From Trichodelitschia bisporula (Eukaryota; Ascomycota; Dothideomycetes; Phaeotrichales; Phaeotrichaceae): a stretch of DNA of 64,000 bases. Both the position numbers and the translations under genes were made by a program. The notes below the pieces were generated by a model. The model had not been told where the DNA came from. It saw only the letters and a list, made by a program, of their open reading frames with translations, and ran no database searches. The stretch covers positions 372,001-436,000 of the forward strand of contig ML996705.1 in assembly GCA_010356995.1 (NCBI GenBank). The letters are read 5' to 3'. Of the stretch, positions 21,857 through 33,043 are shown in pieces (within the stretch, counting starts at the first letter, position 1; each line of letters begins with the position of its first letter).

Positions 21857-22328
21857 GCGCGAGGCTGGCCAAACGAGGGGACGACGAAGAGAATGAATCC
21901 ACAGCCTGGTACAAAAACAGCAGACGAAGCGGTTTTGACCTCCGTCGTCAGTTCCTTGGTCTTTTCGCCTCCATGCGCGTCTGAGCCACGCTCGTATTCA
22001 CAGCGCGCCCAGCCGGCACGGGGTACGAGATCCGCATTCGGCAGGGGCCGCAGCGCTCAACACGGGCTAGAAAAAGCGCGGAGTTCCCCCGCGCGTCCGC
22101 GGGCCGGTGGGCTAACGACGACGGCGCCATGATACGGATATCCAGTTGGCCATATTAATTACAGACTAACCTCCCTTCCCCACCTCACTGAAGACTGATG
22201 CTGAAAGAAAATCAACACCCCCCGCTACATTAAGACCCCGCTGCATTGCGGCCACATATACTGGCCCCCCCAAAAAACGATGGAAACGAAGAGGAACGCG
22301 CGGCGTCGATGCCATATGCCTTCCTGTG
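21857..22328. other. Intergenic between wall protein and laccase fusion
   Basis: Promoter of the wall-protein gene and 3' flank of the laccase fusion gene, both minus strand. Nothing else seen. Confidence 0.6.
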
Positions 22329-25046
22329 CTACACACCCGAATCCTTCATCGCCTCGCCCTTCGACGCGACATACGCTGTCCACGCCGCGCACGTATCCTC
22401 CACCGTGCAGCTACCGTCCAAGCTCCCACTGGACCGGATCTCATCCTTCAGCTCGAGGAACTGCAGCGCGAGGCCCCTTCAGCGATTGTCAGTTCCGAAC
22501 CATCTCTCTAACTACACGACAGGAAGCCGGAGTACTCACATCGCCGAGTGCCACCCGATATGGCAGTGCATGAGCCACACCCCCGGATTCCCCACCTCAA
22601 ACGCCAGCACAATGTACCCGTTCGCAGGGAGCAGGACCGTGTCGCGTCGGGGCGGGTTCTCAAGCTTGAGCGGCACGCTGCTGTTGTATGTCCCGGTCCC
22701 CGTAGCCAGCAACCAGAAATCATGGCCGTGAAGGTGAATCGGATGCGGCACCGGAATCGGCGACTGCAAGATTATATACACAATCTCGCCGCGGCGCGAC
22801 ACGTCGAAGACCAGATTCCCTGTCTCCGCCGTGCTGTTCTCGTTGAAGATGTCCACGAGCGTCGGGTTGTCGTACTGCGACTGGAACGTCGCACCTGAAA
22901 GATACCATTTGTACACCTTGGCAGACGTGTTCGCGACCACGACGTCCATCACCCCCTCGGTGATGTCCGCCGGCCCGGCGTTGAGCGGCAGGATGGGTAC
23001 AATGTCCGCCATGTCCTCGTCGATGCACTCGTCCGTATACTCGTAGGCATCCGTCGCGGGCTCCGTCCCCGCGGCACCAAGGTAGTTCACCACGGCCTTG
23101 ATATCCTTGCCCTGCGCCGTCTCCCCGCACGTGTCCTGGTTGTCCGCACGCATCCAGTACGTCCCCACCAACTGGTCCGCATTGACAATGACATCGTACC
23201 GCTGCCCAATGTTGACGTTGAGCACCTGCGTCTCGTACGGCTCGATAGGTACAAAGTCCACCGCGATGACCGTCATCGTGTGTTCGTCGATCATAAACTT
23301 GAACGTCGACTGGATCGCCGCGTTGACGATACGCAGAAGGTGCGACTCGCCCGGCGCGAACCCCACCCGCAACCGCTGGCCCGTAATCCCCGTATCGGCA
23401 TCGCCCCACGTGTTCATCCCGTTGATGAGCCCCGTATCCATCTTGACGCGCCCACCGGCGGGATCAACCGCGTCCTGTGCCAGGTCATACATGCTGTCCA
23501 CCGTAGCATGGCTCCAGTCCTGAAGAAAAAAGGCGCCGAGGTCGTTGTCGAAATCCATACTGCGCGGGCCATCGATTATCAGCGGCGCGAACACGCCCTC
23601 CCACGTCTGGATCGCAAAGTGCGAGTGGTACCACGACGTGCCGTAGCTGTTGGCAACCCACGTGTACGTCATGGACGCGCCAGGTGCGATCGGACACTGC
23701 GTAATCGACGGCACGCCGTCATTCATGCTGTTCCCTGTCTGTCGCACGCCGTGGAAGTGGATGCTCGTCCCGTTGTCGTGCAAGCGGTTGTTCACCGTTA
23801 CCACTACGGTGTCGCCCCAGCTGGCGCGGATGGGTGGGCCCGGCATTGAGCCATTGATAAGCAGTGCCATGCGCGTGATGCCGTCTGGTGCGATTGTCGA
23901 GTTCGTGATATCGATGCTATACGACACGACTCGGCACGTCTTGGGCGCCTCCTCATAAAAGTTCGTGTAGATGTCCAGCCCGCACCAGTCGTCGGGGTCG
24001 TTGCCTGGTTGGCCTTCGCACGGGACGCAGTCGGGCAACGCGCCGGCGGCGAGGACCGGTGCCGCGGTACATGCTGCTGAGGCGGTGGTCGTTGCTGCTT
24101 GCGGTTGGGATGAGAAACGTCAAGGGGTTTAGGGTAACGTACTACTTTCACCTCTACGGAGCGGAATCTGTGCAACCGGTGATACAGAGAAGCTGGAGAT
24201 GGTCGGCCAGTATAAGCTGGAAGTTGGGTTGATCGGTGTAATCGCTGTGGCAGGGAAGGAGAAGCCGGAGGCCCGAGTCGCGTATTGCTGAGATGAGGGA
24301 GTTGAGCTGCAACCCGTTCGCTTCGTCGCATGGAATGACGAACTTCTTCCCGACACAGCCGGCTTGACGTTCAGATGACAGCTTCCGCCAGTGCTTCGCC
24401 TCGCCCAAAGCACACCCGTGCAGTCCTCGGTGCTGCCGCAGACGGCTATGCACTCATCCAGGCTGGCAGCCGAACTGATCAACGCAACCTCTCCGTCCAA
24501 GTCGCCCTGTTCGATTAAATAGTGAGCCCCGCACCGGGCTGCGTAAACGGAATCTTCCTGTCGGGATCCTTCTGTCTGCTGGGGGACTGATCGAGGCATC
24601 AGTTCTCTCCGGGTTGCCAGTGTTGAAGAGGCTCCTCTTTGTGGGCATGGGCTCGAAGTCTCTGTCTCCTCTCGCTCCTGCGTCGCCTTTCTGAGATAAA
24701 TCATGCTCCAGGAGCCATATTTCGCCCTCCAGGTCTCGACTGAAGCCTTCAGCCAGCAATTGTCACCCCCGCCATCTCTTTTACCCCAGGATGAGAATGA
24801 ACAATCGGGATCCTGAGTACACCTCCAAAGGCAATCATCCGCTGTGTGCCCTGCAAAAGTCCTAAGAGGAAACCCGAGGCCGGTACGTTCAACATGGCAA
24901 TCGACCATGTATCTGTCGCCACTGGGCGCCTCGTACTCCTGGCCATCGGACCGTGGACACGAAACCGGGTCTGCAATACCAGTCGCTGTTAATGAAGGCC
25001 CCGCGGCCACAAGGTGTACGAGGAGGAACCACCGAAGAGCCTTCAT
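22329..25046 (-). CDS. PAN/Apple-domain laccase (multicopper oxidase fusion)
   Basis: Secreted multicopper oxidase that would oxidise phenols with reduction of O2 to water, carrying two extra N-terminal PAN/Apple domains. Minus-strand exons 25046-24152, 24094-22540 and 22476-22329 give 865 residues. Signal peptide MKALRWFLLVHLVAAG; PAN-like Cys patterns at ~30-97 (C50, C72, C76, C82, C97) and ~172-223 (C199, C203, C209, C223); Ser/Thr-rich linker ~245-300; laccase from ~318. Copper ligands are complete: HFHG (411-413), HSH (455-457), HPIHLHGH (749-756), HCHIGWH (808-814), with Leu at the T1 axial position. The C-terminus DSGV matches the ascomycete laccase plug DSG(L/V/I). The 57-nt intron joining the PAN part to the laccase (GTGAAAG...AAGCAG) is phase-matched, and the laccase frame has no Met or signal peptide of its own. 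The other intron is 63 nt. Joining is strongly suggested, not transcript-proven. Confidence 0.82.
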
Positions 25047-28000
25047 CCCGTACAACGTCCGCAACCGACTCTGGATGGGTGTAAACAGAAGAAAAACACC
25101 ATGAGACGCGACCAGCTCCGCGAGATGTGTCGAGCAAGCGAACGTATCAAAAAGGAAACTGAAGCGAGTGCACTGGCCAGATCGGGCGAGATGAGTGGCG
25201 AGATGAGTCGGCAGCAGGCTGCGCCGAGGAGCAGTATAAAGTATGGCGTAGGGAAACGGCTCAGCCTCGACAAGGCCCCAAGCAAGGCCGATATGGCAAA
25301 AGCAAGTGCACGAAAGCGTCAACGGGCAGGAGTATTTACAAGTTCATCGCACATCCCATGGGTATTTTGTGTCGGTGTAACTGTGGACGTCCAGTTTGAA
25401 CTGTGGGGATCTGCCAGTTTCCACCCAAATTGGTTGCTTGGATCATGGGCTGTGCGAACTGGTGGGCTTTCTCCTATCTGGCTGAACCCCACGCCCCAAA
25501 TGCCCCCCCAGGCTCCGCGTCTGCGGATGACCACGCGGTGGAGCATACCGGAACAAGGTGGGGTCGTTGTTACCAGAGCAGAGGGTTCTGAGTACGACAC
25601 CACGACAAGGAGCTTCCTAGATATCCAGGGCAAAGACACGGAATATTAATATTTGCATTGAACTGCATTGAGAACGGCATTGTAAGCGCGGGGATATGGG
25701 GGCCACGTGTGGACTGGAGGCCGCCTCGCATCGTGATGGTTTACCACAGTGGTTGTTATGGAGCTGCTGTGGGTCGGCCGGCAGTATGCAGTCGGGTAGT
25801 GTTGAGACTCGGAGGGTAGAGCTGCAAGACGCGGGTAGCGCCGTGCCACGCGATCAAAGAACCCATATTACTCCCACGTCGCCATAGGCCTCGCTGGTAG
25901 CCCGTCTGAAAGAGAGAGTCATTAGCGAACCTAACCGGGAAGCGCGTTGGCGAATAGAGACGGCAAGGCCCGCCGGTTTCGGTCTCCACCATTGCCCTTC
26001 ACGCCTGGGCACACGGCTTCGGGGTCCCTCCTCCGCCGATGACGATGTTGTGTGGGGTGATACGGTGAGGGACGAGCACTGCAGAAGCAGTGCTATGATC
26101 GAGCCAAGTTGCTCGTCATGCATAACGCCTGGACATGATGAATCTCTGGAGAATAGAAACTCGATTGGATACGCATCAAGGTCAACGGCTATCGGAGAAA
26201 ACATGCCCGACATCGAAGCGTTGGGCGTGATATCGGTCGATCACTGAGACAGAGATCTAGACCAAGCTTCTTGCGAATCTGAGAGCCACAGAGAGCAGAC
26301 ATGACGAACGCGACGAGGTCTAGACGGCATCTGGTTTGTGGCACGCAGGTCCCTATCCCTAAGGTCAGCGAAATCCCTCCTACTGAAGTCCAGCGGTAGC
26401 TTTATAAGCATGATATTGAAAGCAGCAACCCGAGAGATTGCAACCCCCCGAGCGTCTACTGTCAAGGGAGAGATGCTAGTCGACATAAACGTTACCAGCT
26501 CCTCGATCTCGGAAATTTTTCCCACGGTGGGAGTTGAGCAGCACAAAGACCCTTCAAGGACGTCGATGTCGCGCTTGGGCCAGAGACATGGCTCTTGGTT
26601 CTCCAACTCCCCGCGACCACGGTTGTACGTGGAGGCGACCGACCGATCGCCAACGGGTACGCAACGGTCATGAGCCACAGGCTGTATCCTTCCATCGGGC
26701 AACTGCAAGCGAGGGAGACGACAGTCGATAGCCTATGACCAGCCTCGATCAACGCTCCGCGTGGATGATGGCGCGTCCATGGCCTGGCTGATGCCGTGGA
26801 ACGGCGGCATTGCTGCAGGAAGTGGGCGAGAAGGAAGCGTATGTAGTATGGCCACGTACAACGTTTTCTCGTTTTCGTCGATGTTGATCAACAGCGAGGA
26901 ACCGGCATCTCGAAGCGTGGGAGTTGTGTGCTGTTGGGAACCTCCAAATTGAATTGAGTTTGGCCCAAACCAATTGAGGTTGCAGAAGGTGGGACCGACC
27001 AAGGTCCAGGCGTTCGCACTTTTCGAGATGCCATCGGCAACGGTTTCTTCTCTTGCATCATGTTAACTCGACGAAGAGGCTCTGTTATCGCCAGGTACGA
27101 ATAAAAGGCGGCATGGGAGCAACAAACGTAGGCATCATGGCCTGCTTTGTCCAAAGAGGCTCTCCGCACCTCACAGACTCATATCAAAGCCTTCTTACGT
27201 GCCGGAAGATCATCTTGTTCAAGATCCATTCCTCAGGGACACTTTCAACCGGATCATCGCTCCCACGCGCTCTCAGGGCCTCGATGGGTCTGTCCGATCC
27301 CAGCAGCCGTGTGGATCATATCACTTCATGCGCCCCATTGTTTGCCCCGTTAGGCCTAGTATTTTCGGACTTCAGATGAGAAACCGCAGGCCGTCGCGAT
27401 CACGCGAGCTGAGGTCCAGACTCAGCATCCCGTCGATGCAGTACGCTTATGAAGGCATCAAGAGTCACAAGAAGTCCACTTCCCTACCTTTGATAACGAA
27501 AATCCAGTGAGCTCTTGACATCCTTGCGGTTAGCTACCACGCCATTCTCCACGTTCGACGTTCACCATGCATCCCACAAACCGCCCCTCTGTACCATCAT
27601 GGACCCCACGAGCCCTGGTGTGAGGAAGCGGATCATTGTTCGCCTTCACCTCGCCTTTAAGAGCCCATTCCGCTCGAGGCAGGGCTGAACCTGCGGAGAA
27701 ACTTTCCCATCCCTCTCGCAGCTCTGGCTCCAGCAAGCCAAACCACGAAGACCATCCAAAGTGAACTTACCCCTCGGCAAACACCCCACCCAGCGCACAA
27801 CACCCCTCCCCTCCACCCACGAAGCTGAAATTGCCAGCTCCCACCCCACTTCCATGTCACTCCAGCCGCACCCCACCACCCGCCGCCAACGCCCAACAAA
27901 TAGCCTCCCGCGGCGCCTGCACGCCTCTGCAGGCTCTCCGGAAGGCGCCCCAGCCCGAAGCCGCCTATCGCGCAACGACGGAATTGAAGTCCGTGCTGCC

Positions 28001-28739
28001 GTCTGCGCCACGCCTCTAGCGGTGACGTCGCTGTGATGCGGGCGATGCGGCGGTTTCGGGCCTTGGCAAGCTTGTGGCGTCGCCTGCGGAGGAGGTGGGG
28101 GGAGGGAGGGGTCTGGCTCGACGGTGAACTTGTGCGAGGGAGCTAGATAGGAAGAATATCTGCTTGGATGGGAATTGGGGATGGGAAAGAGTTGAAGGGT
28201 CCAGACGGGGCGGGGATTGCTTGTTTGAACTGCGAGTGTGTGGGCCGGACGCCCGCCCGGAGCCAGCAGCAGCTAACCGGGGACGACAGTCGGGTTTACG
28301 GATTAAGTATTTAAGCCGAATGCGTTGGAGATGAGGCGAATGCGGACGGTCTCACCGGGTCCCCGGTGGCACAGGTCAGATTAGGATTCGGCTCGATTCA
28401 GCGCTGGCTTCGGACCGACGAGTCGTGGGTTACATGTACGCCCGGTTCTGTGAGCGGTGTGTGTTCCCCACATCGCTGGAGGGACAGCCAACTGTCAGTT
28501 CGATATGGACGCATGTCGGATAGATTTGTGGATATATTGATCGTCGCTGTCGGACCTGCAGCCTGCAAGGCAAGATGCAGAGTACGCGAGAAGTGGGAGG
28601 AGAGTGACGAGGAGAAGATACAAAAGGACAAGGGCAGAGAAAAGAGTCTCAGAACGAGGAATGAAAGTAGCAAGCTTCGTACCGTACTATGCGGTAGAGA
28701 GGAAGAAAGGAATAGGTCCAGAGCATGGTGTGATTAAGC
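25047..28739. other. Long intergenic stretch (3.7 kb), no gene called
   Basis: Starts with the promoter of the laccase fusion. Between 25650 and 27380 both strands hold open frames of 60-210 codons with ordinary amino-acid composition (for example minus 26241-26708), but I recognise no family, cannot build a consistent exon chain, and see no start context or signal peptide. This could be a decayed gene or a poorly conserved one. 27640-28320 is C-rich, low-information sequence. Confidence 0.5.
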
Positions 28740-30135
28740 ACGGAAACGTGAGACGTGAGTGATATATTGGCTAAAAGAAGCTTTCGCTTCGCTCGCCCGT
28801 GTCCCCGCAAACTATCGCCATCCCCCACTCTCTCGTCAACGAATGCCACCTCGCGTGTCCTTCTCCCATTCAAAATGACGTCACGGCTCAACCATTTTTC
28901 CAGAATCTCCCCCAACTCAACTCTCACCATTCCTTCGCTCCCGTTTTCTCTCCCCCATCCTTCTCTTCCCAAGTGACCCCTCGTTTCTGTACACCCATCT
29001 CACTACCGTACCTTACCCTTACCCACCCCGCTCATTCAAGCAACGCTGTGTACTAACGCGCCAACCCACGCCAGTGGCTTGTTCTAATTCTCGCCCGGCC
29101 TTTGCCGCTCATTGACTCGTTTAGAGGCCAAAAGTCGCCGCTGCTCTTAACTTCTTCTCGCCCTCTCGCTCGCCATCATTGTCTTGCGTACTTCGGATAA
29201 AAGCAGAAAAGAGCCGAAAGAAAGAGGAAGAAGGGAACAGAAGCTCTGGCGTCGAGAAAGCAGAGGCAACATCAAACCAAACAACAGCCTTCAATTCCTC
29301 TTGGTCCGCCGTCAGAAGCACGTTTTGTACATCCGCACATCGCACACCATTCAAACCGCAACCACCCCCACCCCTCCACTCACCCCCATCCCCCTCCCAA
29401 ACCCTGGATTCCTTCGTTGCGAGCTCCAGTCACGCCTACACCCCCGCCCTCCCAGGCTCCTTCAGCACAAATTCGAATCGACCGATCTAAAGCTTGGCCC
29501 AATCCCGAAACGGTTTACTCTCTTCCTATCAACCCTGCCCCGCACCCGCAAGACGTCCACCTTGGGCTTTTGGAATGGTCAGCTCGAAATATCAAGGTCA
29601 GACCCTACAATCCTGCACTCTACTACTGGACCTGCACGCTACTCGCCTCTGCTCTTTCAAACGTCCCTTCACTACAGTAAACCGCCATATCTTTGCCGGC
29701 GAAAGAGTACCCGTCGCACCATCGCCTTTCCCCTCCCCTCCCCGCCAATAGCTTAACACTTGGCTATTTGGTGCTTCAAGCCTCCCCAACCCCTCCTTAC
29801 TTCCGTTCTCTACTGCCGCATGTGAGAGGTGCTGTTCTACGTCATCGCAGCCTGCACAATCCGAGATTACCATCCCTACCCCACCCCACACCCAAGGCAA
29901 GAGAAGGTGGTGAAAGTTCCGTCCAACCAAACAGAGTCAGCAGCGTGCTCTCGACACGAAACTCGGTGTGGTGTCGAAGGGTGTGGAGAAACTCGAAGAG
30001 AGCAAGTTGCGCCGGCAAAAAAAAAGAAACTCGCCACGCTGTCGCTCCATCGTCACAGCTCTTGATATGCTCTGGGGAAGGTTACGACGACTTGATTCCT
30101 GGCGGCGTGCGCAAACGTATCAGACATTCGAACAG
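28740..30135 (+). promoter_or_regulatory. Pyrimidine-rich promoter/leader of the histidine kinase gene
   Basis: About 1.4 kb of C- and T-rich DNA with long CT/CCA tracts (28780-29070, 29330-29760) and several short upstream ATGs. It lacks coding features on either strand. Long CT-rich leaders with upstream ORFs are common for fungal regulatory genes; whether all of this is transcribed, or contains leader introns, cannot be judged from sequence alone. Confidence 0.4.
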
Positions 30136-32139
30136 ATGGCTCCTCAAACACCAGTCATGGATCAAATATTGACCCACTCTCCCATCCCAAGTATCTTGCT
30201 CGACGGTGACCAGCTTGTTCTCCAAGTATCATCGAGTTTCGCGAATTTGATCGGTCGCAGCGACTGCGAAAAATGCCTCGGCATGGACTTGGTAGATGTT
30301 TTGGAAGGCGCCAGCTCCGACGTTTGCCTTCCCCCGGTGGAAGTACTGCAGGAAGCCGCGCGAAAAGCTGTGGGTGCCAAAACGGTCACGGTAATCAAGA
30401 ACATCTTGACGGAAAATGGAGTCTACTGGTCCATCAGAGCAGTGCCAATCTTCGACCGAGGTACGCTTCTGTTTACAATCCTCGAGTTTGAGGACACAAC
30501 AGTGGACTTTCGGAAGCTGCAGGCTCTCAATGACGAACGAATCACGAACGAAACGTATCGGATCTTGGTCGAGACCGTCAAGGACTACGCCATTTTCATG
30601 CTCGACACCAAAGGCCGCGTGGCCACTTGGAATTCGGGAGCCGCGCTGCTTAAGGGCTATAAGCGCGACGAGATTGTCGGCCGTCACTTTTCCGTCTTTT
30701 ACGGCACAGAGGATCGCATCGCCGACAAGCCCGGGAAAGAGCTGGTGTTGTGCATGAGAGATGGGAAAGTTCTTGATGAAGGCTGGCGCTACCGAAAGGA
30801 TGGCTCTCGCTTCTGGGCAAGCGTCACCATCACGGCCGTGTACCGGTCGAACGAGCATATCGGCTTCAGCAAGGTCACGCGTGACCTCACGGAGCGGAAG
30901 GCGGCGGAGGCGCGGCTGATTTCGGCGTACGAGGAGTCTGACCGGCTCAAATCCGAGTTCCTGGCCAACATGAGCCACGAGATCCGGACGCCCATGCATG
31001 GCATGCTCGCGGCGCTGGCCCTGCTCATCGAGACCCCGCTGAGCTCCGAGCAGCGCGAACTGACAAGCACAATCCACGAGTCAGGCCACGTGCTGCTCCA
31101 GGTCATCAACGACATTCTCGACTACTCCAAGCTCGCAGCCGCGCACTTTTCGCTGAATTCGGCGGCGATTTGCGTGCCCGGGATCATCGCGAGCGTCGTC
31201 CGAAGTTATCAGATGACACTGAAACAGGGAGTGACGCTGGATGCTCGGTTAGATTCGAACCTTCCACAAACGGCGTTAGGAGACGAGTTGCGGTACCGAC
31301 AGATCTTGCAGAATCTCATCGGAAATGCTGTCAAGTTTACCGACGAGGGAAGCATCCACGTGACCGCGTCCTTGGAAGAGGAAGGGAACGACATGTACCG
31401 GATATACACCGAAGTAGAGGACACAGGCATTGGCGTAGCTGATGGGGACGTCAAGCTACTCTTTAGCCCATTTACCCAACTGGACGTTTCCGCGACGAAG
31501 CGTCACGAAGGCACCGGTCTCGGCCTCTCCATCAGCAAATCGCTGGCGGAGCTCATGGGAGGCGAGATCGGCTATCGCAAGAATTCCAAGTCTCAAGGGA
31601 GTGTGTTCTGGTTCACCGTTAAGATGAGCAAGGCGGATGCGACTGAGAAGCTCGGGGAGCTGACGGAGAAGTTTAGCAGCATGGCGCTGCCGGCGACACC
31701 TGCGACACGTGACCAGTTGAAGGATGTTGCGAAGTCGAAGCGGTTGCTGCTGGCGGAAGACAACATTCTGAATCAGAAGGTGATGTTGAAGATGCTGAAA
31801 AATTTCGGGTTCGAAAACGTCGACACGGCCATCAACGGCAAGGAGGCGGTGAAGCTTGCGCTGCAGCACAAGTATGCATATGACTTGATCCTCATGGACA
31901 TCAATATGCCGGTGCTGGACGGTGTGTGTGCGACAGGCGAGATCAAAGATGCTGGTGTGAACGTTCCAATCGTGGCGATGACGGCGAACGCGTTGAAGGG
32001 TGACCAGGAGACGTATCTGGCCAAGGGGTTGGATGACTACATTCCCAAGCCCGTGGATCAGCAGCTGTTGATACAGATACTGCTGAAGTGGCTGACGGCG
32101 GACCGCGGCGAGGTAACGATTAACGGCGTGAAGGATTGA
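30136..32139 (+). CDS. Hybrid histidine kinase with two PAS domains
   Basis: Signalling protein of the fungal multistep phosphorelay, probably cytosolic since no membrane segment is visible. Intronless from the chosen ATG (MAPQTPVMDQ), 667 residues. Domain order: PAS ~8-125, PAS/PAC ~145-260 (DYAIFMLDTKGRVATWN ... GFSKVTRDLTERK), HisKA with phospho-acceptor His281 in FLANMSHEIRTP, HATPase with N-box NLIGNAVKF, DTGIGV and GTGLGLSIS, and a receiver domain from ~535 (LLLAEDNILNQ) with phospho-Asp588 in LILMDINMP, conserved Thr in AMTAN and Lys in DDYIPKPV. All catalytic residues are intact. The frame stays open ~170 bases upstream without a better ATG than those at 30067, 30136 and 30157; 30136 is my choice. 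I do not assign an HHK group. Confidence 0.93.
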   Translation: MAPQTPVMDQILTHSPIPSILLDGDQLVLQVSSSFANLIGRSDCEKCLGMDLVDVLEGASSDVCLPPVEVLQEAARKAVGAKTVTVIKNILTENGVYWSIRAVPIFDRGTLLFTILEFEDTTVDFRKLQALNDERITNETYRILVETVKDYAIFMLDTKGRVATWNSGAALLKGYKRDEIVGRHFSVFYGTEDRIADKPGKELVLCMRDGKVLDEGWRYRKDGSRFWASVTITAVYRSNEHIGFSKVTRDLTERKAAEARLISAYEESDRLKSEFLANMSHEIRTPMHGMLAALALLIETPLSSEQRELTSTIHESGHVLLQVINDILDYSKLAAAHFSLNSAAICVPGIIASVVRSYQMTLKQGVTLDARLDSNLPQTALGDELRYRQILQNLIGNAVKFTDEGSIHVTASLEEEGNDMYRIYTEVEDTGIGVADGDVKLLFSPFTQLDVSATKRHEGTGLGLSISKSLAELMGGEIGYRKNSKSQGSVFWFTVKMSKADATEKLGELTEKFSSMALPATPATRDQLKDVAKSKRLLLAEDNILNQKVMLKMLKNFGFENVDTAINGKEAVKLALQHKYAYDLILMDINMPVLDGVCATGEIKDAGVNVPIVAMTANALKGDQETYLAKGLDDYIPKPVDQQLLIQILLKWLTADRGEVTINGVKD

Positions 32140-33043
32140 AACGGACGGGTTTCACCTCTCTGATTGCAAGGCGTGTTTGGACTCAGGTGTGGCTGTTGAA
32201 TACCCCGGGGCGGAGTCAATATAATGAAGCAGTATTCCAGGCTGACTTTGCTGCGAAGGGGAGGTCAGCGCGGCCGAAATCATGGGAAATGGAGTATTGG
32301 GGAGTGGAAGTGTGTTTGGGCATATGTGCCGGAGTTAGTTCATTGTCTGTCTCTTTTTATGCTCCTGATGAATGCAAAAATTTGGGAGATTGTGTAGTCG
32401 TAGTTGCACGAGGTCAAATGCAGCTTCTCGGCGCGATGATGCAAGAGCCGGTACGACCTCATTTATATGTGCAGAGGGGGCTTGTCTTCAAGCTGCAACC
32501 ATCAGACCATATTTCGGATCAAAATGCGGCCGAGACCGTCCAATGACGTAGTGAACGGATGGAGCTCCGATGCATGGTCAAAAATGGGAGAAGAGGGGAA
32601 TCGGGGATGAAGAGATTGGAGGCAGAAGGAAGTTTGGGAGGGAAAAGAAGTCTCTTTGAATCGTTTACGCAAGCTACGTAAGTCTATCCTGATCTGAATA
32701 CGAATGACAAAGACGTCATATTGCTGGAAGGGGAATGGTCCCTTTCATCCTCAATGGATCGGCTGGTTAGTGCCAAGGGGCTGTGTCGTGTAACGAGGGT
32801 CCAGCCGTGATGATTGCCACTGACCTCATTCCTCCGGAGATGGTTCCTCCTCATATTGTCTTCTGCTTCTGTGCGCTCATGGTGCTCGTAGTCTTACGGT
32901 TAGAGTATATCGACATGAAGCATTCTCTCTTCACTGGCTAGTCCAGGTTCTTCGTTGCTATTATATTTACAACCCTCCTTCAACCCGAGCTAGAGAGAGC
33001 AACTCGAGCTCCAAGAGACAATAACTGAGCACATTACCACCGT
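32140..33043. other. Convergent intergenic region
   Basis: 3' flanks of the histidine kinase and the carboxypeptidase. The plus open frame just after the kinase stop (32136-32546) has no features. AT-richer toward 32900-33000. No gene called. Confidence 0.55.

Noticed and set aside
22540-24038. Laccase as a free-standing gene starting near 24038
   Set aside because: There is no ATG or signal peptide in this frame before the copper domains, while the upstream PAN exon joins in phase and supplies both.
24129-25322. PAN protein as a separate gene ending just after the linker
   Set aside because: The frame ends within the predicted intron; the donor GTGAAAG lies before that stop and its phase matches the laccase acceptor.
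26241-26708. 155-codon minus-strand open frame
   Set aside because: Normal composition but no recognisable domain, start context or exon partners; kept only as part of the unexplained stretch.
29184-29756. 190-codon plus-strand frame in the kinase leader
   Set aside because: Low-complexity Pro/Thr/Arg sequence produced by CT/CCA-rich DNA; three frames are open at once.
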